Assembly: GCA_964036155.1 (NCBI GenBank)
Contig: OZ038422.1
Span: 75,291,201-75,355,200, forward strand
From: Diploscapter coronatus
Taxonomy: Eukaryota > Nematoda > Chromadorea > Rhabditida > Rhabditidae
Reading direction: 5' to 3'
DNA length: 64,000 nt
Under the pieces are notes generated by a model, which had not been told where the DNA came from, did not search any database, and was given only the letters and a program-made list of their open reading frames with translations. Shown here in pieces: positions 1 to 13,600 of the stretch. The position numbers and the translations under genes are program-made. Each line of letters begins with the position of its first letter. Position 1 is the stretch's first letter.

Positions 1-399
1 ACTTGACCTATCGAGATTTTCTCCTTTTATAGCCATAAAATGGTCAGTTGCTTCCACCTGCTCCTTCAAAATATGAAGGGTGGTCAGAATATCGAGCAAT
101 TCGATCAACTCACATACACATGCGCATGCAGGTTGTCAAGGATCACAGAATAACACCACTTTATTATTACTTCTGGCAAAGAGTATTGACCCGCTGACTA
201 ACATTATCGAAGAACTGAGATCTGAGATTAAAGGATGATGCCATACTAGGCTTAGGGCACTCGATTCGTCAGCAGATAGGCTTTAGGAGGAGAACAGTAC
301 AGAGATTCATTGTGATGACCCATTCGGAGACTGCATAGAAGTCCTTGAACACATGCAGCATCACAGGCTGGAGTAGCAGAGCGGAATGAATTCCTAAAT
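1..399. other. Left-edge spacer, no gene seen
   Basis: I see no exon with a convincing frame here. The only recognisable signal is a TATA-like box on the minus strand near the left edge, listed separately. The stretch lies between the window edge and the palindromic element starting at about 400. Confidence 0.4.
24..31 (-). promoter_or_regulatory. Candidate TATA box
   Basis: On the minus strand this reads TATAAAAG, a perfect core TATA sequence. It points toward a gene to the left of the window, which is not visible. This is a motif match only, with no transcript support. Confidence 0.3.
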
Positions 400-1356
400 T
401 ATTGGACTGATGCACAAGTTCTTAGCACGCCCCTATAACTTCCTTCATATCCCACGAATCAAAATGGGCCTTTCGATTAGTACCCTTAGCGTATGGGCTT
501 TTAAAACATATACTTTTTGGAGAGGTGTCGGTTCCATGATGCTAAAAATGAAATCCAGGTAAATTATATACCATTTAGAGGCACTAGTTGATAGACTACG
601 ATCATACAAAAAATTTAAACCTCAAATGCGGCAATGCGCTCTTTGTGTGTCAGAACGAAAATTTGAGATACTTTCGGAAAATCGATTCCAGAATTTTATG
701 GAGTGAGAATTTCTGCATAATCGTTTCGCAAAAGTCACTCAGGATTAACAGAGCAATCGATTGGTACCAAATGTAACTTGGTTTGATCGCTTTTGAAAAT
801 TTCGATTTTTCACGTAAGGGGGACCCGCAATTCGTAAATGACGAGACCTATCTTTTCTCACACTATTTCCCTCTACTTTCCTTTTCTCCCTTATCTTTAA
901 CTATAGGTCTCGTCATTTACGAATTGCAGGGGACCCTTACGTGAAAAAATCGAAATTTTTAGATGTGTCGGAAATGGAACAAATTGAATATCATTCAACT
1001 CGGCATCGTGCTAAGTAATTTATATGAAGATAGAACCCAAAATATTTGATCTAGAAGCTTCTGGAATCGATTTCCTGAAAGTACTCAAATTCCAATTCTG
1101 ACACGCAAAACGCGCATTACTGCATTTGAGGTTTAATTTTTTTTTGTATAATCGTAGTCTATCAACTAGTACCTCTAAATGATATACAATTTACCCGAGT
1201 ACTTATGTTTAACATTACGGAACCGACATCTCTTTAAAAAGTATATATTTTGAAACCCCATACGCTAAGAGTACTAATATCGAAGAGTCCATTTTGATTC
1301 GTGGGATATGAAGGAAGTTATAGGAGCGTGCTAAGAACTTATGCATCAGTTCAATA
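400..1356. mobile_element. Palindromic mariner-like non-autonomous element
   Basis: The two halves are inverted copies. The outer block is about 402-695 against 1062-1354 and the inner block about 797-851 against 903-965. They surround a 51-base loop (852-902), and the roughly 100-bp segments between the blocks do not match each other. The ends read TTGGACTGATGCACAAG and TTGAACTGATGCATAAG (inward from each side). Each end is flanked by TA (400-401 and 1355-1356), the target duplication of Tc1/mariner elements. The termini resemble those of cecropia-group mariners such as Hsmar1 (known family feature). No transposase frame is present; a 62-aa open frame inside an arm is not convincing. The element ends 27 bases past the stop codon of the sphingomyelinase gene. 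Confidence 0.75.
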
Positions 1357-1382
1357 GCATAAATCGGTGAAGATCAGCTTTT

Positions 1383-3943
1383 CTACTTCGTAAAGGTATT
1401 CCGAGTAGAAGTCTCTGTATAGAGTTGATTGATCAGTTTATTCCACGAGTTAGGGCTCAGATCGAGCAATCCATATTCCTCTTTTGCAGAATAGAGCTGA
1501 CTCCATTCAGGATTATCGTTTGCAGTCGGATACTTGTACAGATCTGTCGTGTAGACTTCGAAGTTCGAAGGTGTCTGGAAAAATTATAAGTAGAGAGCGT
1601 AAGCAAATTTTCCATTACAAAGATAAAGGTTCAGCATGAATTTTCTATAAAACCGTTAAGCTGGACAAGCACGTAACAGAAAACCTAATGAAAATAGATA
1701 AGTGCAACTAAAGATATGGATTCCTGAAGACGACCCTCCGAAAGCCCCTTTCGCAAACAAATTTTCGTCAAGCGAAAGGCGTGTGCCCTCTATCTATAAG
1801 CTTCAGAAAGTTATATAAATACAACGTTACATAGCGATTGGAAGCATCCAGTGTATAAATTCGATATGCGGGATTCAAATTCGAGTATGTAGTTACTGAA
1901 GGAGCTGCGTAGCCGACCTAAACATTCGTAATCCCTAGAATAATCTACTTTAGCTTACCGAGACTGGTTTCGAATTCACATCGTCCATGTTTTCATAGAA
2001 AACGATGAAGAAATCGTTGTGATCGTGGCCGAAGTATTGCGCGGTGATTGTATTGGCGAATCTAAGATAAATTTGTCGACTTTTAACAACGTTTCTAGAT
2101 ACACTAACCTCTGGACGACCCTATAGTAATTCCTAGCCCATCCTTCAAGACACTCCCCGTCTCCAGGGGGTATATGAGCCATAATGTGCACGGCATCCCC
2201 GGATTTCTCTGATGCATACAATTCACGAACCAACCAACTCATCGTGCCATCGGGGTCGCTTTGATTCAGATACAGGAAACTTAAGAAAATCATTTTTTAG
2301 AAAATGCTAGGTTTTTATACAAGTTTGTCGTTTCGCAAAATCCAGTATTCAGCGAGATAAGCTTAAGTCCTGGAGCCATCATAGTCGAATAGGAACCCAT
2401 TCTAAATATTAGAGTTTTTTCGACAATTGAGATTCGTCATGACTTCGCGGCCCTTTCTTGGGTTTTTCGCGAACGCTATTTCTGAAGGGGTTAGCAAAAA
2501 AGAGTCGCGAAGGATCCATGTTGCCATTCTTTCTGGCTTATAACAAATTCCATACTTGTTAATTTGTCTGGTGGTTACATTGCCCTCCACCCACGGACTA
2601 CTCATGTTCTTCAATTGATTGTAGAGCCAGGTTGGCCAGAATCGTTCTTCAACAAAGTGAGGGGCGAAACTAGAAAACTTTATTATTTTTAAAAAATTCC
2701 GCAGCAATCTGACCTATTAACGGGTACTCCTTCGTGGTTTCCCAATGACCAGTAAGTTGGTGTGGATGGGAAATATTTAACAATCAAATTCTGCAGTTTC
2801 CTCAGTACAACCAAATGCTCATCTTCGGAATATTGCCAATCCACGTGGTTTATGTAGTCCCCTGTCAGAATAATTGCGTCTATCTGCAATTTATGTGCGT
2901 TTTAGGTCTTTTTCCCTAAAATTTATACCTGATGACTCTGAGAGATATGCTGAAGCATATGTTCCACAGTCCAGGGTGGAATGTCGCAGTCTGCAGCCGT
3001 CCCCCAATAGCCGGCCTTTTGAGTGGGTTTGCCTGCGACGATCAGCTTTTTAATTTGGGTTATTGTACTCTAGTTCTCTTACTCGAATTATCCCTGCAGC
3101 AGACAGGCATCGAGCACTGGGCTTCTGAGCCTGGCAGATATTGGAAATCCACATGGATATCGGTCAATTGAAGTACTCTTAGATCCTTCGCGTTAGATCT
3201 GGAGGAGTATCTAATAGGACGGGATTTTCGGGGGTTATCTTTGGGTTTAGGTGGTAAGGTAACGATCCATGCAGCTCCTTCTGGATCTGTCGAATCAGCG
3301 CACTGCGGGAGTAGATAGCCACAGGCAACAGAGGGCTTGTGTCGAGTCAGCCTCGAGAAGACGTACATCGCTTCGTCCTAGAATTGAGCTTCTTATATTT
3401 TCACAAACCCCTTGCAACCTATCCCCAGTATATTTTCAGAGCAAAGTTCTGTCTCGAAATTATCATCTGTCAAAAAATTCACTTTTGCTATCCGGTTTCA
3501 TAACTGATTTTGCCCTTGCGACCTACTACCCCTAGAGTTTCTGTTCGTCTGACGAAATTTCTCCATGATCTGTGCATAGCACAAAAGTGTGAATAGCAAA
3601 ACACACCTTGAACTGGCCGGTGATTCCTTCACAAACGATCGAGGGGTGTTTTGCGATGATCTCACAGATCCACTGCGCTGCTTTCAACACAGCAAACTCC
3701 GAGTAGAATGCCACACTTAAATTTCATAAAATTGGGAACAAAATTAAATTTATTGCATGCCTAACAGCTTCCATAACTCCAATGCAGGCAATACAGGTCA
3801 CGTCGTTTTCAGTGGATTGAAATTTCTCTACAAATCCCTGTTTTCACTAGTTAATCATGGAATTTCAAACCTTTATAAGTCTTAGATTTGGATAGACACA
3901 AAATTGGCAGGAATATGAAGAGAGTTAATGAATAAAACCGCAT
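1383..3943 (-). CDS. Acid sphingomyelinase (sphingomyelin phosphodiesterase)
   Basis: Likely a secreted or lysosomal enzyme that cleaves sphingomyelin to ceramide and phosphocholine. It is spread over about ten exons. A hydrophobic start (ATG at 3943) is followed by a saposin-like piece with VTCIACIGVMEA and the exon around 3532-3714. The metallophosphatase core follows in order: LQLTDIHVDFQY (D-x-H), a cysteine segment ending SMPVCCR, ILTGDYINHVDW, YWSLGNHEGVP, HIMAHIPPGDGEC and YFGHDHNDFFIVFY. These supply the metal-binding Asp, His and Asn residues of the family. The tail has AYRIYTLDAS, then runs to a TAG stop at 1383-1385. Nematodes such as C. elegans have several paralogues (asm-1 to asm-3); I cannot say which this is. 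Exon borders near the first exon and around 2330-2520 are unresolved. The gene looks intact. Confidence 0.88.
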
Positions 3944-4667
3944 GATTCTTGATAGTTTATAGAAATGAATTTGGTGAGTCACACCACAAAGACATTCGAT
4001 ATCGAATAAAAGCGACGAGGAGAGAGGTGAAATGTGACCTCACGAGACGCACAAAACATAGGGGAAAGCGTTGCTCTAAGCAAATTGACATCGATCTTTT
4101 CTGACTTTTGAAACCAATCATATCAAACCATCAAATGATCAATTTGTTGTAGATTAGTCCTCATAAAATATTTATTCTTTGTTTCATTATATCTGAGTTT
4201 TATCCTTTATTATTGTCTAAGTGGATTTAAAATTAAGTTTAAATAAGATTTATGAATTTTCAGATTGAGAGAAAGGACCTGAAATGCAATTTAGCGTTTT
4301 GTGGAGAATACCCGTCAGTTGACATATGAAATATAGAAGTTCTCATAGAATAATAAATCTTTGACTAGACCTATATCGAATATCTTTGAATCTCTGAATG
4401 ATAAATCATCTTCAATCTAGGCATCACAAATTCGAAACCATTAGAGCTAAAGTCGGATATATCATATCTGATTGAGATAAAGAAGACTTGATGGCTAAAC
4501 TGGCAAACTCATGGGTAACCGGGATTTAGTTGAGTGAGTGATATCTGATGAACCGGGCTAGAGGGAAAACGTAAGCAATTTGAATGAAAGAGAAAGAGGT
4601 AGAAGTGAATATAGGGAGATTTTGAAGAGCATTAGACTCTTGACCGATTTAGGCAGTCCTTTATGAT
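3944..4667. other. Spacer between SLC4 gene 3' end and sphingomyelinase start
   Basis: About 720 bases with no convincing exon on either strand. It must hold the 3' UTR of the upstream transporter gene and the promoter of the sphingomyelinase gene. No strong TATA box was recognised. Confidence 0.4.
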
Positions 4668-7600
4668 CTAATGTCTTCCATCCAACGCATCCAGGTACTT
4701 GTAGTCGATTATTCGTGGAATTAATGTATGTCGTATAGGCAGAAATAGGAAGCACACCACGGGGAATATCTGAAGAAAAAACCATTGGTTTTTTTTTTAA
4801 AGATTTTGACGATTTCTCATGATTTACCATTTCAATGAATGGATATGGGCTGAAGCCGAATCCGCAAAGAATGATCAACTGCAACAATTGGCAACCGGTA
4901 AACAGATGCACTTTCCGTTGGGGGACTTTTCTAAAATTAAACTTCAAAAGTATTGGTTTTTGGGTAAATGCTACCTGATATAATGTGTAGGAGGATAGGC
5001 AGATTGTTCTGTGATCAACAACAATAGTCTCTCAAACATTTCATTTCCTGATAGTGACGTTAAAGCCATGTAGAGGAATCTTAAGGAATTTTTTTTAAAA
5101 TGATTATTAAAAACAAACAAAAAACATACAATCCATGAAGTACTGAGGTCGGGATGAGTTGTAGAGGATACGGTAGCAGGTAAAATGTCGATAGAAGTAT
5201 CAAAACATGGGCAATTAAACTGGCCAGTCTTGTTTCCCTGACATTCATGATGACTTCGTGGACATGTCCTTGGGAGACACGCTCTTCGACGTCGGCCAGA
5301 GCCCTCAGATGGAGTGGGGAGTGGGGCAGAGCGCCGTGCATCCAAGGCAAGCCAACCATCGACAGAAACACGTTCAGAATTGCCACAACAAACAGATCCA
5401 GACTCTGGGATGACCCTTTCTTGAGTCTAAAAATGACAAGCCTAAAATAAATCAGTAAATTAAAACTGACTTGTTTTGTGAATTGTTGACAATTGCAGAA
5501 GTGATGTTTTGATCGATAAAAAACAGGAAGGATAAAGAAAATCCAAGTAGAAGACAGACGAAGTAGGCAACGAGTGGAAGATTGAAAATATCCGCGATTT
5601 GCACCGTAGGGAATTCCAGGCGCATTTTGAATCGGTCCTCTGAATCAGCGTTCATCATTTAACCCACGAAGATCAGCTTCAGGTTTCTTACTTTCAATGT
5701 CAGAGAATGCATATGAGCCGAGGAAAGACATGATTAGGACTGAGGCTGGGAGTGCGTAGTCCGCTAGCCATTCTCTTCGAGATCTCGTCAGATATGGGGT
5801 CTAAAACTCATAATATCATTTATAATAAAAATAAAAATAGAAATATAATTTTAATCAACCTTTCGAAAATTATAAAGGAAAAGTCCAAGCCATAGGGTGC
5901 CGAACATCAATAGCATGTAAAGTATAGAGGTATCCCTTCTACATTGCAAATGTGGAGTGCCTTCGAGCAATACTTGTTTTCCACCCTGGAAAGATTAGAA
6001 TAAAGCTATCTTCTTGATGAGCGTTGTTACGATAGAAAGAGCCTGAGATATATTGCCAATGATGGAGACTGGATCAGATCCGTTTTTGTAATGGTCCAGT
6101 GCTTGGGTAGCTGTCTGAAGTACCAGCGCTATGTGATCACATTCATTGTAGTACATCTTGAAATCTGAAGGAATATGCTAATTGCTAGAATACTGATTAT
6201 TCGACTAACTATTACTGATGGCCCGTATACTCTCGACTGTAAATGCTATCGCTATAAATAGGGAGAACATTTCCTCAGCGGATCTAGAATTAAATGTAAG
6301 AATAAGAATATTTTTTAATAAAATAATATTCACCTTGTGGCTAATTTCATTAAACTACAAAGTTCAGTGGCCGAGTACAATATTAGGAACACTTGACAGC
6401 ATATCCCCACACAAGCATACATCGCTAGGAAATCATAACCTAATTCTTCCGATATTTTATGGATCACTGAAATAAACACTTGAATTTTCAAGGAAAACCA
6501 AATCTTTACCTTTGATATAAATAGCTAAAGGAACCGTAGTTAATAGAATGATCATGGGTTGACCTCCGAATAAGGAGAAGAATATGCCCCCTACCGCCTG
6601 AGCCATGATTACCTTACGAACATCTTAAATAAAACGAATGAGGAATTTTAAACTTAACTTATAATTACTTATAGCTCCCTTCGTATTGTCATCGTTCAGC
6701 ACTCCGAAAGCAATGGCAGGAAGCAAACAGGCGAAGTACAGGAATACAATTGTCGATAGTAGCTTCTGAATTGTCTTCGGTCCTTGGATTCCATCGATGA
6801 AATCTGATGGGTAGTGCTTTATTCGACGAGAAAACTCCTCTCTCAGTCCGCGAAATGGATACCACGCATTCGGTCCGAACTAAACGCAATTACTCTAAGT
6901 TTTAGTGCATTCTTTGAAGCCATACAATTTGTTCTTTAGCCTGACTCAGATGAATGGAAGTCTTCCGTTCTCGCCATTGATTCTGATCGACTGCGAGTTC
7001 TTTTGCAGCTGATAGCAAAGTTGATCTTCAAATTGAATCGTCATTTTTATCAAAGATCTCCGACAAGCTACCTAAATTGTTCGACATTCTGAGCCATCAC
7101 CAATCTCTGTCTGATTTCCATATCGGCAAAAAGTGTGGCGAATGTTCTGCTCGTTTCGAGCGCAGTTTTCGTTCCCTTAGCCCTGCTGGGTGCAATGACG
7201 ATGATGATGAATCGCAGATCCTGCATCGTTCGGCCCAAATTGGTTGGATGGGACAATCGCGCTATGGCCACATGTCTGTGCTGAACAGAGTTCAGCATGC
7301 ATCTGAAAAAGTTTCTATTATTATTTCTCATTCTAAATCCGAGTCCTCGTTATCCCGCCCCCGCATTTTGAGTAGCTTCCCTTCCCAATCTGCTCACTTT
7401 CTTGCTTGGCCCCCTGTCGTTTCTCTCTCTCTCTCTTTCAATGCCTTTCCCTTTCCATTCCTAATGCAATGCAATGCCTCAAATCAAATAAGAGCATTCG
7501 TCGAGTGCACCCAAAGAAGAGCTGCGGGATTCTTGAAGAAGTTGGGAAAAAGATTTGGATTCAGAGATTCGAGGGGAAATCCTCTAGAGGAAGAAGGAAG

Positions 7601-10600
7601 AGACTTACAGGGCACAAATCCAGGTCTGGTCATAGTCGAAAGTGCCTCCCACAGTGCCCGTAGTGCATATCGATTGGACTGTCCGCGATAATATGTGAAC
7701 TGAAAGTGAAAAGCTCGTGATCTCCGTTGATATTCTTATCGTTCCTACATTGATTAGCTGCATCCTGCGTGAAGAGCACAGATCGGACCTGTTCCGAGGT
7801 GAATTCGGGCTCCTGAATGTCCATTTCGTGGATGATCCTGCAATTTCACTCGCTCATACTCCTTTTCAGTCCATTCCATTTATCCTCGTTCTTTCAGGCC
7901 TGCATTTAGCCCGCTGTCCCCCTCTGCCCAACCCACACACACATGTTTTTGTTTGCCTGCCAGAGGCCTGAGAATTTCCGTCGCGATAAAAATATCCCTA
8001 TCTCATCCACAAACAAATAGCAAATTATGCTCGGGGCCGTGGAGCAATAGGGCAGTCATCCGAACTCCACCCATTCAATTCATTCCGAGGGAATCTCGGG
8101 CAATTTGAAGTTGAAGACGATTTTTCTGCATATCGATTACGCGCTATGTGCTATGCGCTTTATTTGGCGAGGGCAATTATGAGTGAAGTTGAGACTCTGC
8201 AAATGGCATGTGCATGGAAAGCAGAAAGAGGACAAGTTAATATTCTCGAGTAGATGAAACAGAAACAGAAGCAGCGCAAAATGACTGCAGAATCAAAGAG
8301 TCTATTGTTGTGTGGAGAAGAGCAGCGGGCCATGCAATGCACCAATCGGAAGAACGGGTTTGGAACCTTTCAAAGCTCATCGATCAAGGAACCATCTGAT
8401 TCCAGACTTACTTCGCAAAAATCTCCTCCAAACTGGTCTCCTGTAAATCCAGCAGAAGTACGGCCTTGTTGAGCAAGTGATCGATGTCCATCGTGGCACG
8501 AATCTCTGATCCAAAATCCTTCATCGGGATTTTCTCATGTTTCGCGTACATCAGCGTCACATTGTCGTATTCATCTGAAAAAGCTGATCCATCGAGAATT
8601 CATGATGTTTGATCGGTTTTCTGTAGTTTTAGCTCAAATTGAAATGCACAACTCGTATAACTTACTGCCTGCATTGCTCCAGGACAACGTATCGAGAGGT
8701 GGGGTATCAGAGTCGAACTCCCTGTCTTCTAGCAAATAGGGAATGCTTCCAATCTGTGACATGGTCCTACTCGGACTGCCTCCCCTTGGAGAGCCTCCCG
8801 AGGCCCTTCTCCTGTATCTCTCGACCTCTTGCAGACTCTTCATCGACAGCCACGACACTCTCTTCGTCAGCATCTTCTGCTTATCGGTCACTCCGATGGG
8901 CGTGCCAGTGGACGGTGTGGTGCTGTGCGGCTGACTGTCCTTCCCACTCCCAGTTTGGCCTTCCATGACCAGGGTGGGTTGAGAGGCCCTTCTGGGGAGA
9001 ATAGGTCTGAATGCGATGCAGGGCGCGGCTCCAGTGTACGTGTTGCTAGTCCTCCTCTTTTCGTCTATGTCCAGGGAAATCTTCCTCTCCTGACAGAATG
9101 TCATGGTTGTACCACAATTCAATGGACAGCAGCATTGCTCGACACCTTGAATTCTGTCTTCCTCGGGCACATACAATAGCGTATGGCTGGTTCGTCGTCG
9201 TTCTGGTTGCCCTGTGGAATTCTGCATCTGCCCCTGGTTTGTAGTGGAGTTCATAGGCGGACTGCTGCTGGTGACCATCTGCTTGACTCGCGTTGTTTTG
9301 GTTCCATTTGGCCCGTCCTGTGTGACGATGACTTTGACGTGACTACCTTGGGAGGCTGGTTCTGTGAATGTCGACTGGGACTGGGACATAGCGGAGTGGG
9401 ATGATTCGATTGGTTATGGGGCATTCATGCAGTGATGCAGTAAGTCAGATTCGAGTGTAGGGATTCTGGAGCATTTCCTCAAAGTCGATGTGAGTCGATG
9501 CTAATGTGCTGGAGAGTATGAAAGAGAGCTTTTCCCTCTTCCCTCTCTTCTCTTCTCTTGTTTTGGCAGTTCTTTTCCCTTCCCCTTCCTTCCCTCTGAG
9601 TGCAATTCGCAGTCTCTCTTTTCTTCTTCAATTTGCCGTCTCTTTCCCTTTGCCTGCTTCAGCTTCAGCTTTTCATGACACCGACCACGCCCCCTTTTCC
9701 CTTCCTTCTTCCCACTGCCTTCCTTCAATCCATCTTCAGTCAGCTAACTTTTTACTTGCTCTCGATTGTCCCTGCATTCTTGCATTCCTGCATATATGCA
9801 CATATGCACATCGATCATCGGCAACTCTACTGACAAACCTATCAATTTATGACCAGTCATTCAATGAATTAACATATCCCACTTTGAATGTGTGCATTTC
9901 AATTTGAGCATATCTACCAATTTCCATTTCATCTTTTCATCATTTTTGATGAGGGAAATAAAAAAAAACTGAAAACAGCTATGCGCAGCATTGCTGTATC
10001 GCTTCCGGCGGAGAAACAAAATTGAAGAGAAGACAGGAAGCGGGCTGATTAATTCAATAGGGCTTACACCCCGACAGAATGGACGTGTAAGGAAGAGACC
10101 ACGAGAAAATGAGAGGTTCATCAAATTAGACAAGGGAAATAGTAAACGAGTCCCAGATATGACAGAGATGCAGAGAAATGAACATAAAATGTGAGGGTGG
10201 ATTGGGAAGATATAGTAGAAATAGATGAAAATGGCTGAGGCAAAAGCGGCTTGTCGAGGGGATAAATATGCCAGCCCAGGAACAGAACAGAAAATATGCG
10301 AAACGGGGACATTGTTGTTAAAATTGAGACGAAAGAGCAGAATACACCAAGTAGAAAGACTATAAAATTTAGGACCCATTGTAAAATTCGTCTACTTTTC
10401 CATGAAATGACATTTGGAAATGTTTTATTTGAACCCACCATTTCCATCGTCGAATTCGTGCAGCGAATCATCGTCCAGAACATAGACGTGGCTGTGTCTT
10501 CGTTCGTCCAGAGGATTACCAGATTCGTAGGAATGAATCGTAGCTGACGTGGCCGAGGTGTGGATCATCTCTGCAGAGGACTTAGGTCGTCTCATGGCCC

Positions 10601-13600
10601 TTCTGGGCGTTGTTGTGCCTGAAGCCACTGTGGCTTCGCTACCGTTAGACCCACTCGCATCAGAATCGTGTCTCCTCCTCCCGGCTATCCTGTTCGATTT
10701 GCAGACAATCGCCCCATCGTCGCTCGTCTGCTGATTCATCCCCGTCCTCCCGTTAGATCTCCCGATCGTCCTCACAGTGAACACTCGGCCCTTGCCCGTA
10801 CTGATAGCCGTCGTACTGGTATATCCCGAGCTGGGCAGTGTCCTCTGCTGCTGCTGGTCGATGTCCTTGTCGAGGGAGGACTCGCTCGCAGTTTCTGTGG
10901 CGAACGAGGTTTCCGACGCGAATTTCCTCAGCTTCCGATCAATGATAGACTTGGCGCAGTTCGGAGCTCTGAATGTCAGCGGTGCTGACGGAGGGTCCGA
11001 AGGGCAGTCTTCCTGTTTATCTGATTGGTTCAGCGAATATTCAGCCGTTTCCTCAGCAGGCAGAGTTGACGATGACATTTTCTCAATAGAAATATTCACG
11101 AAGATCAACTATGAATGCATCATGGATAGAATAATTGAACTGAAATTAGATGGTCTTCACAACAAATTCGAGTGGAAAATCGAGAAACGCGAAAATTTTA
11201 AAAGTGATTAAATTCGCCCAACAAGAAGGCAAAGAAGTAATGGAAATCGAACTGAGAAACTCTTCTCTTTCCACATACATAATTACAGTCATTAGAGTTG
11301 GGGGAGTACTTATTTTAATGAACTAAATAAGTGGATAAAGTTTGCTGGGGCTGTGGGCTGTGGAGACAGCAGCTAGTAAGCGGAAACTATTTATGAAAAT
11401 TATCTGAAGGAGCTTGAAGGCCTGGGCAGGAAGGAAGAATGAGGGTTTTATATCGGAAGGAGGAGAAGCTGAGATCTGAGTGGATTAAAAGATCGAAGTG
11501 GGGGAAAGTAAGCAGATAAGCCTAAGATGGGAGGAATAAATGGCCGATAAAGTGTGGGTGGATATTTGGGAATGCAAAAAGTGCGGAAAGGACTGCAAAT
11601 GACTGCTCTCCACATGATTCTGCATTTTCTGCTGTTTCTGCCAACTTTCAGCCTTCAGCATTCAGAGGCAGTTTTGACTCTATTTTGCCATTGTCCTCCT
11701 CTCAGGCTTTTCGCTCCAAGTTTTCTCTTTGACCTACAAATTATTCTATTCTTGCAGCCTTTCTTCCAGTTCAAATGGCACAAAAACTCTCAAAAGCTTG
11801 AAAACTCACAAAGTGTCACCCAAAAGTGATCAAAATGATTAAAATCGTTTGAAAACCAGCAATGAGAGATGATCTTCACTGAGATAATATGGCTATTATG
11901 ATAGAAAAGTGATGGAAAATGAATGGATCAAATAGAAAATTACGTATAAAAGCTGATCTTCCTCAAATTAATCAAAGCTCTGATGTATCAAACTATATGA
12001 TGTTGAATGAAATGGAGGAAGTGGTAGACATGAAGCAGAGTCTCTGCTGCAACTTACTCACATCATTCGACTTGTGCATTTGGACTTGCAAATGCGAATG
12101 GCAGACAGACTCTGACACACACTTCTTCAGTCATTCATTCTTTCATTCAAAAAGTGAAAAAGGGTCAGAAAAGAATATCTTTCGAGATTCGAGATTGAAA
12201 TCGGATATATGGCCAGCCTTCACAAATCCAGGCAGTTTTGGTTTCTCTTTGCTCTTTTCGCTTTGCGCTTTTTCTACTTGACTTTTCCTCTCATTCTTCT
12301 CTCGCAGAAGTTGTCCCTCGGCCGGCGATTAACACAGGAAATAAATACATCGACATAAATTTGGCGGAAGAGCCCATGGAACTGAGAAAATCTCGAAAGA
12401 AGAGAGGATATATGAGATCGCGGATAAAGTGGGAAATAAAAATAGGTAATGCCTGAAAAATAGACAGACCGAGCAGACAAAACAGACGGCCTGAAAGTGA
12501 GGGTGTCAGTCAGATAGTGAGAGGGGAAGGCGTGAAATTAAACCTGAAGATGGACAAATTGCGAAGAATGAAGCAGAGAATGGAATGGGAAGAATTAATT
12601 GGGGGATGATAGAGGGAAATAGAGCGAGATAGAGAAAAAAGATAGAGCTGCGTATTGATGCAAAGAAGTAGGCGGTCAAATTGAGTTAATGAGCAGAGAA
12701 AAATCGCGCCTCTAGCAGAGATGGCTGTAAAACACATGCTGCGAAGCACAAGTCTTCCGAATTTGTGAGTCCTCTTCCTGCCTTCTCCTCCCTTTTCAAG
12801 CATCAAGCCCCAAGCTTCTTCCCACCACATTCTTCCATTGTCACTCCATCTTTCTCTCTGTGCTCATAATTCATTCTCTCTCATTCTATTCCCAGAGAAG
12901 TAAATTTATAAATGTGTAGACAAGTGAAAAATTCGCTCGTCCATCGAACCATTGAATATGCCAGTCGGTCGGCGCGCGCAGAAATTATCTATGCGCAAGC
13001 CGATATAAGCAAAATATATGTGAGGCGATTCGGGGATTAATGGATTTCTGAAATTCCCGGATGTGAATTTGGCAGTAGAAAAGTTGTGCTGGAAGATATG
13101 GACTAATGACAGGCAAATATGCTGCTCGTCGCAATTGAAGCGAAGCGGATATGTGGCAAAATAAGAAATTTGGATTTGGGATGGGATGAGAGGGGGGAGA
13201 GAAGGAGATGAAATATATTGGATAGAAAAGGATATTTGGAATCCTGACATAGAGTAAAGAAAGGCTGAGAGAGAAGTGGGAAAATCCCTTGAGAGGTAGA
13301 AGAAATGGACAGAGTACCGAGTGAATGAACAGTGAACAGAACAGGGCAATTAAAGTATGAAAAGCGAGGTGTTTTTGAATGGCTAGGAACTGGAATGTTG
13401 TTGCAAAAGCGGAAAGCTCTGAGGGCAGGGAGGGACTTCTCGAGAAAGAGTGAAATGCAGCAATGCAAATGACTGGAACTTGCACACAAAGCAGCGGCAG
13501 CAGCAGCAGCAGCCAAGTTACTGACGGAGAAAGGCGAGGAGCGAAGAGATGAAGCTGCGTGGGAATTCTGCCTGGAAAATAGATAGAGAGGAGAGGTATC

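Noticed and set aside
588..776. 62-codon open frame inside the palindrome
   Set aside because: It lies within an inverted-repeat arm, has no transposase motif, and its counterpart in the other arm is not open.
7077..7691. 204-codon plus-strand open frame
   Set aside because: Antisense to well-supported SLC4 exons 7072-7302 and 7609-7699.
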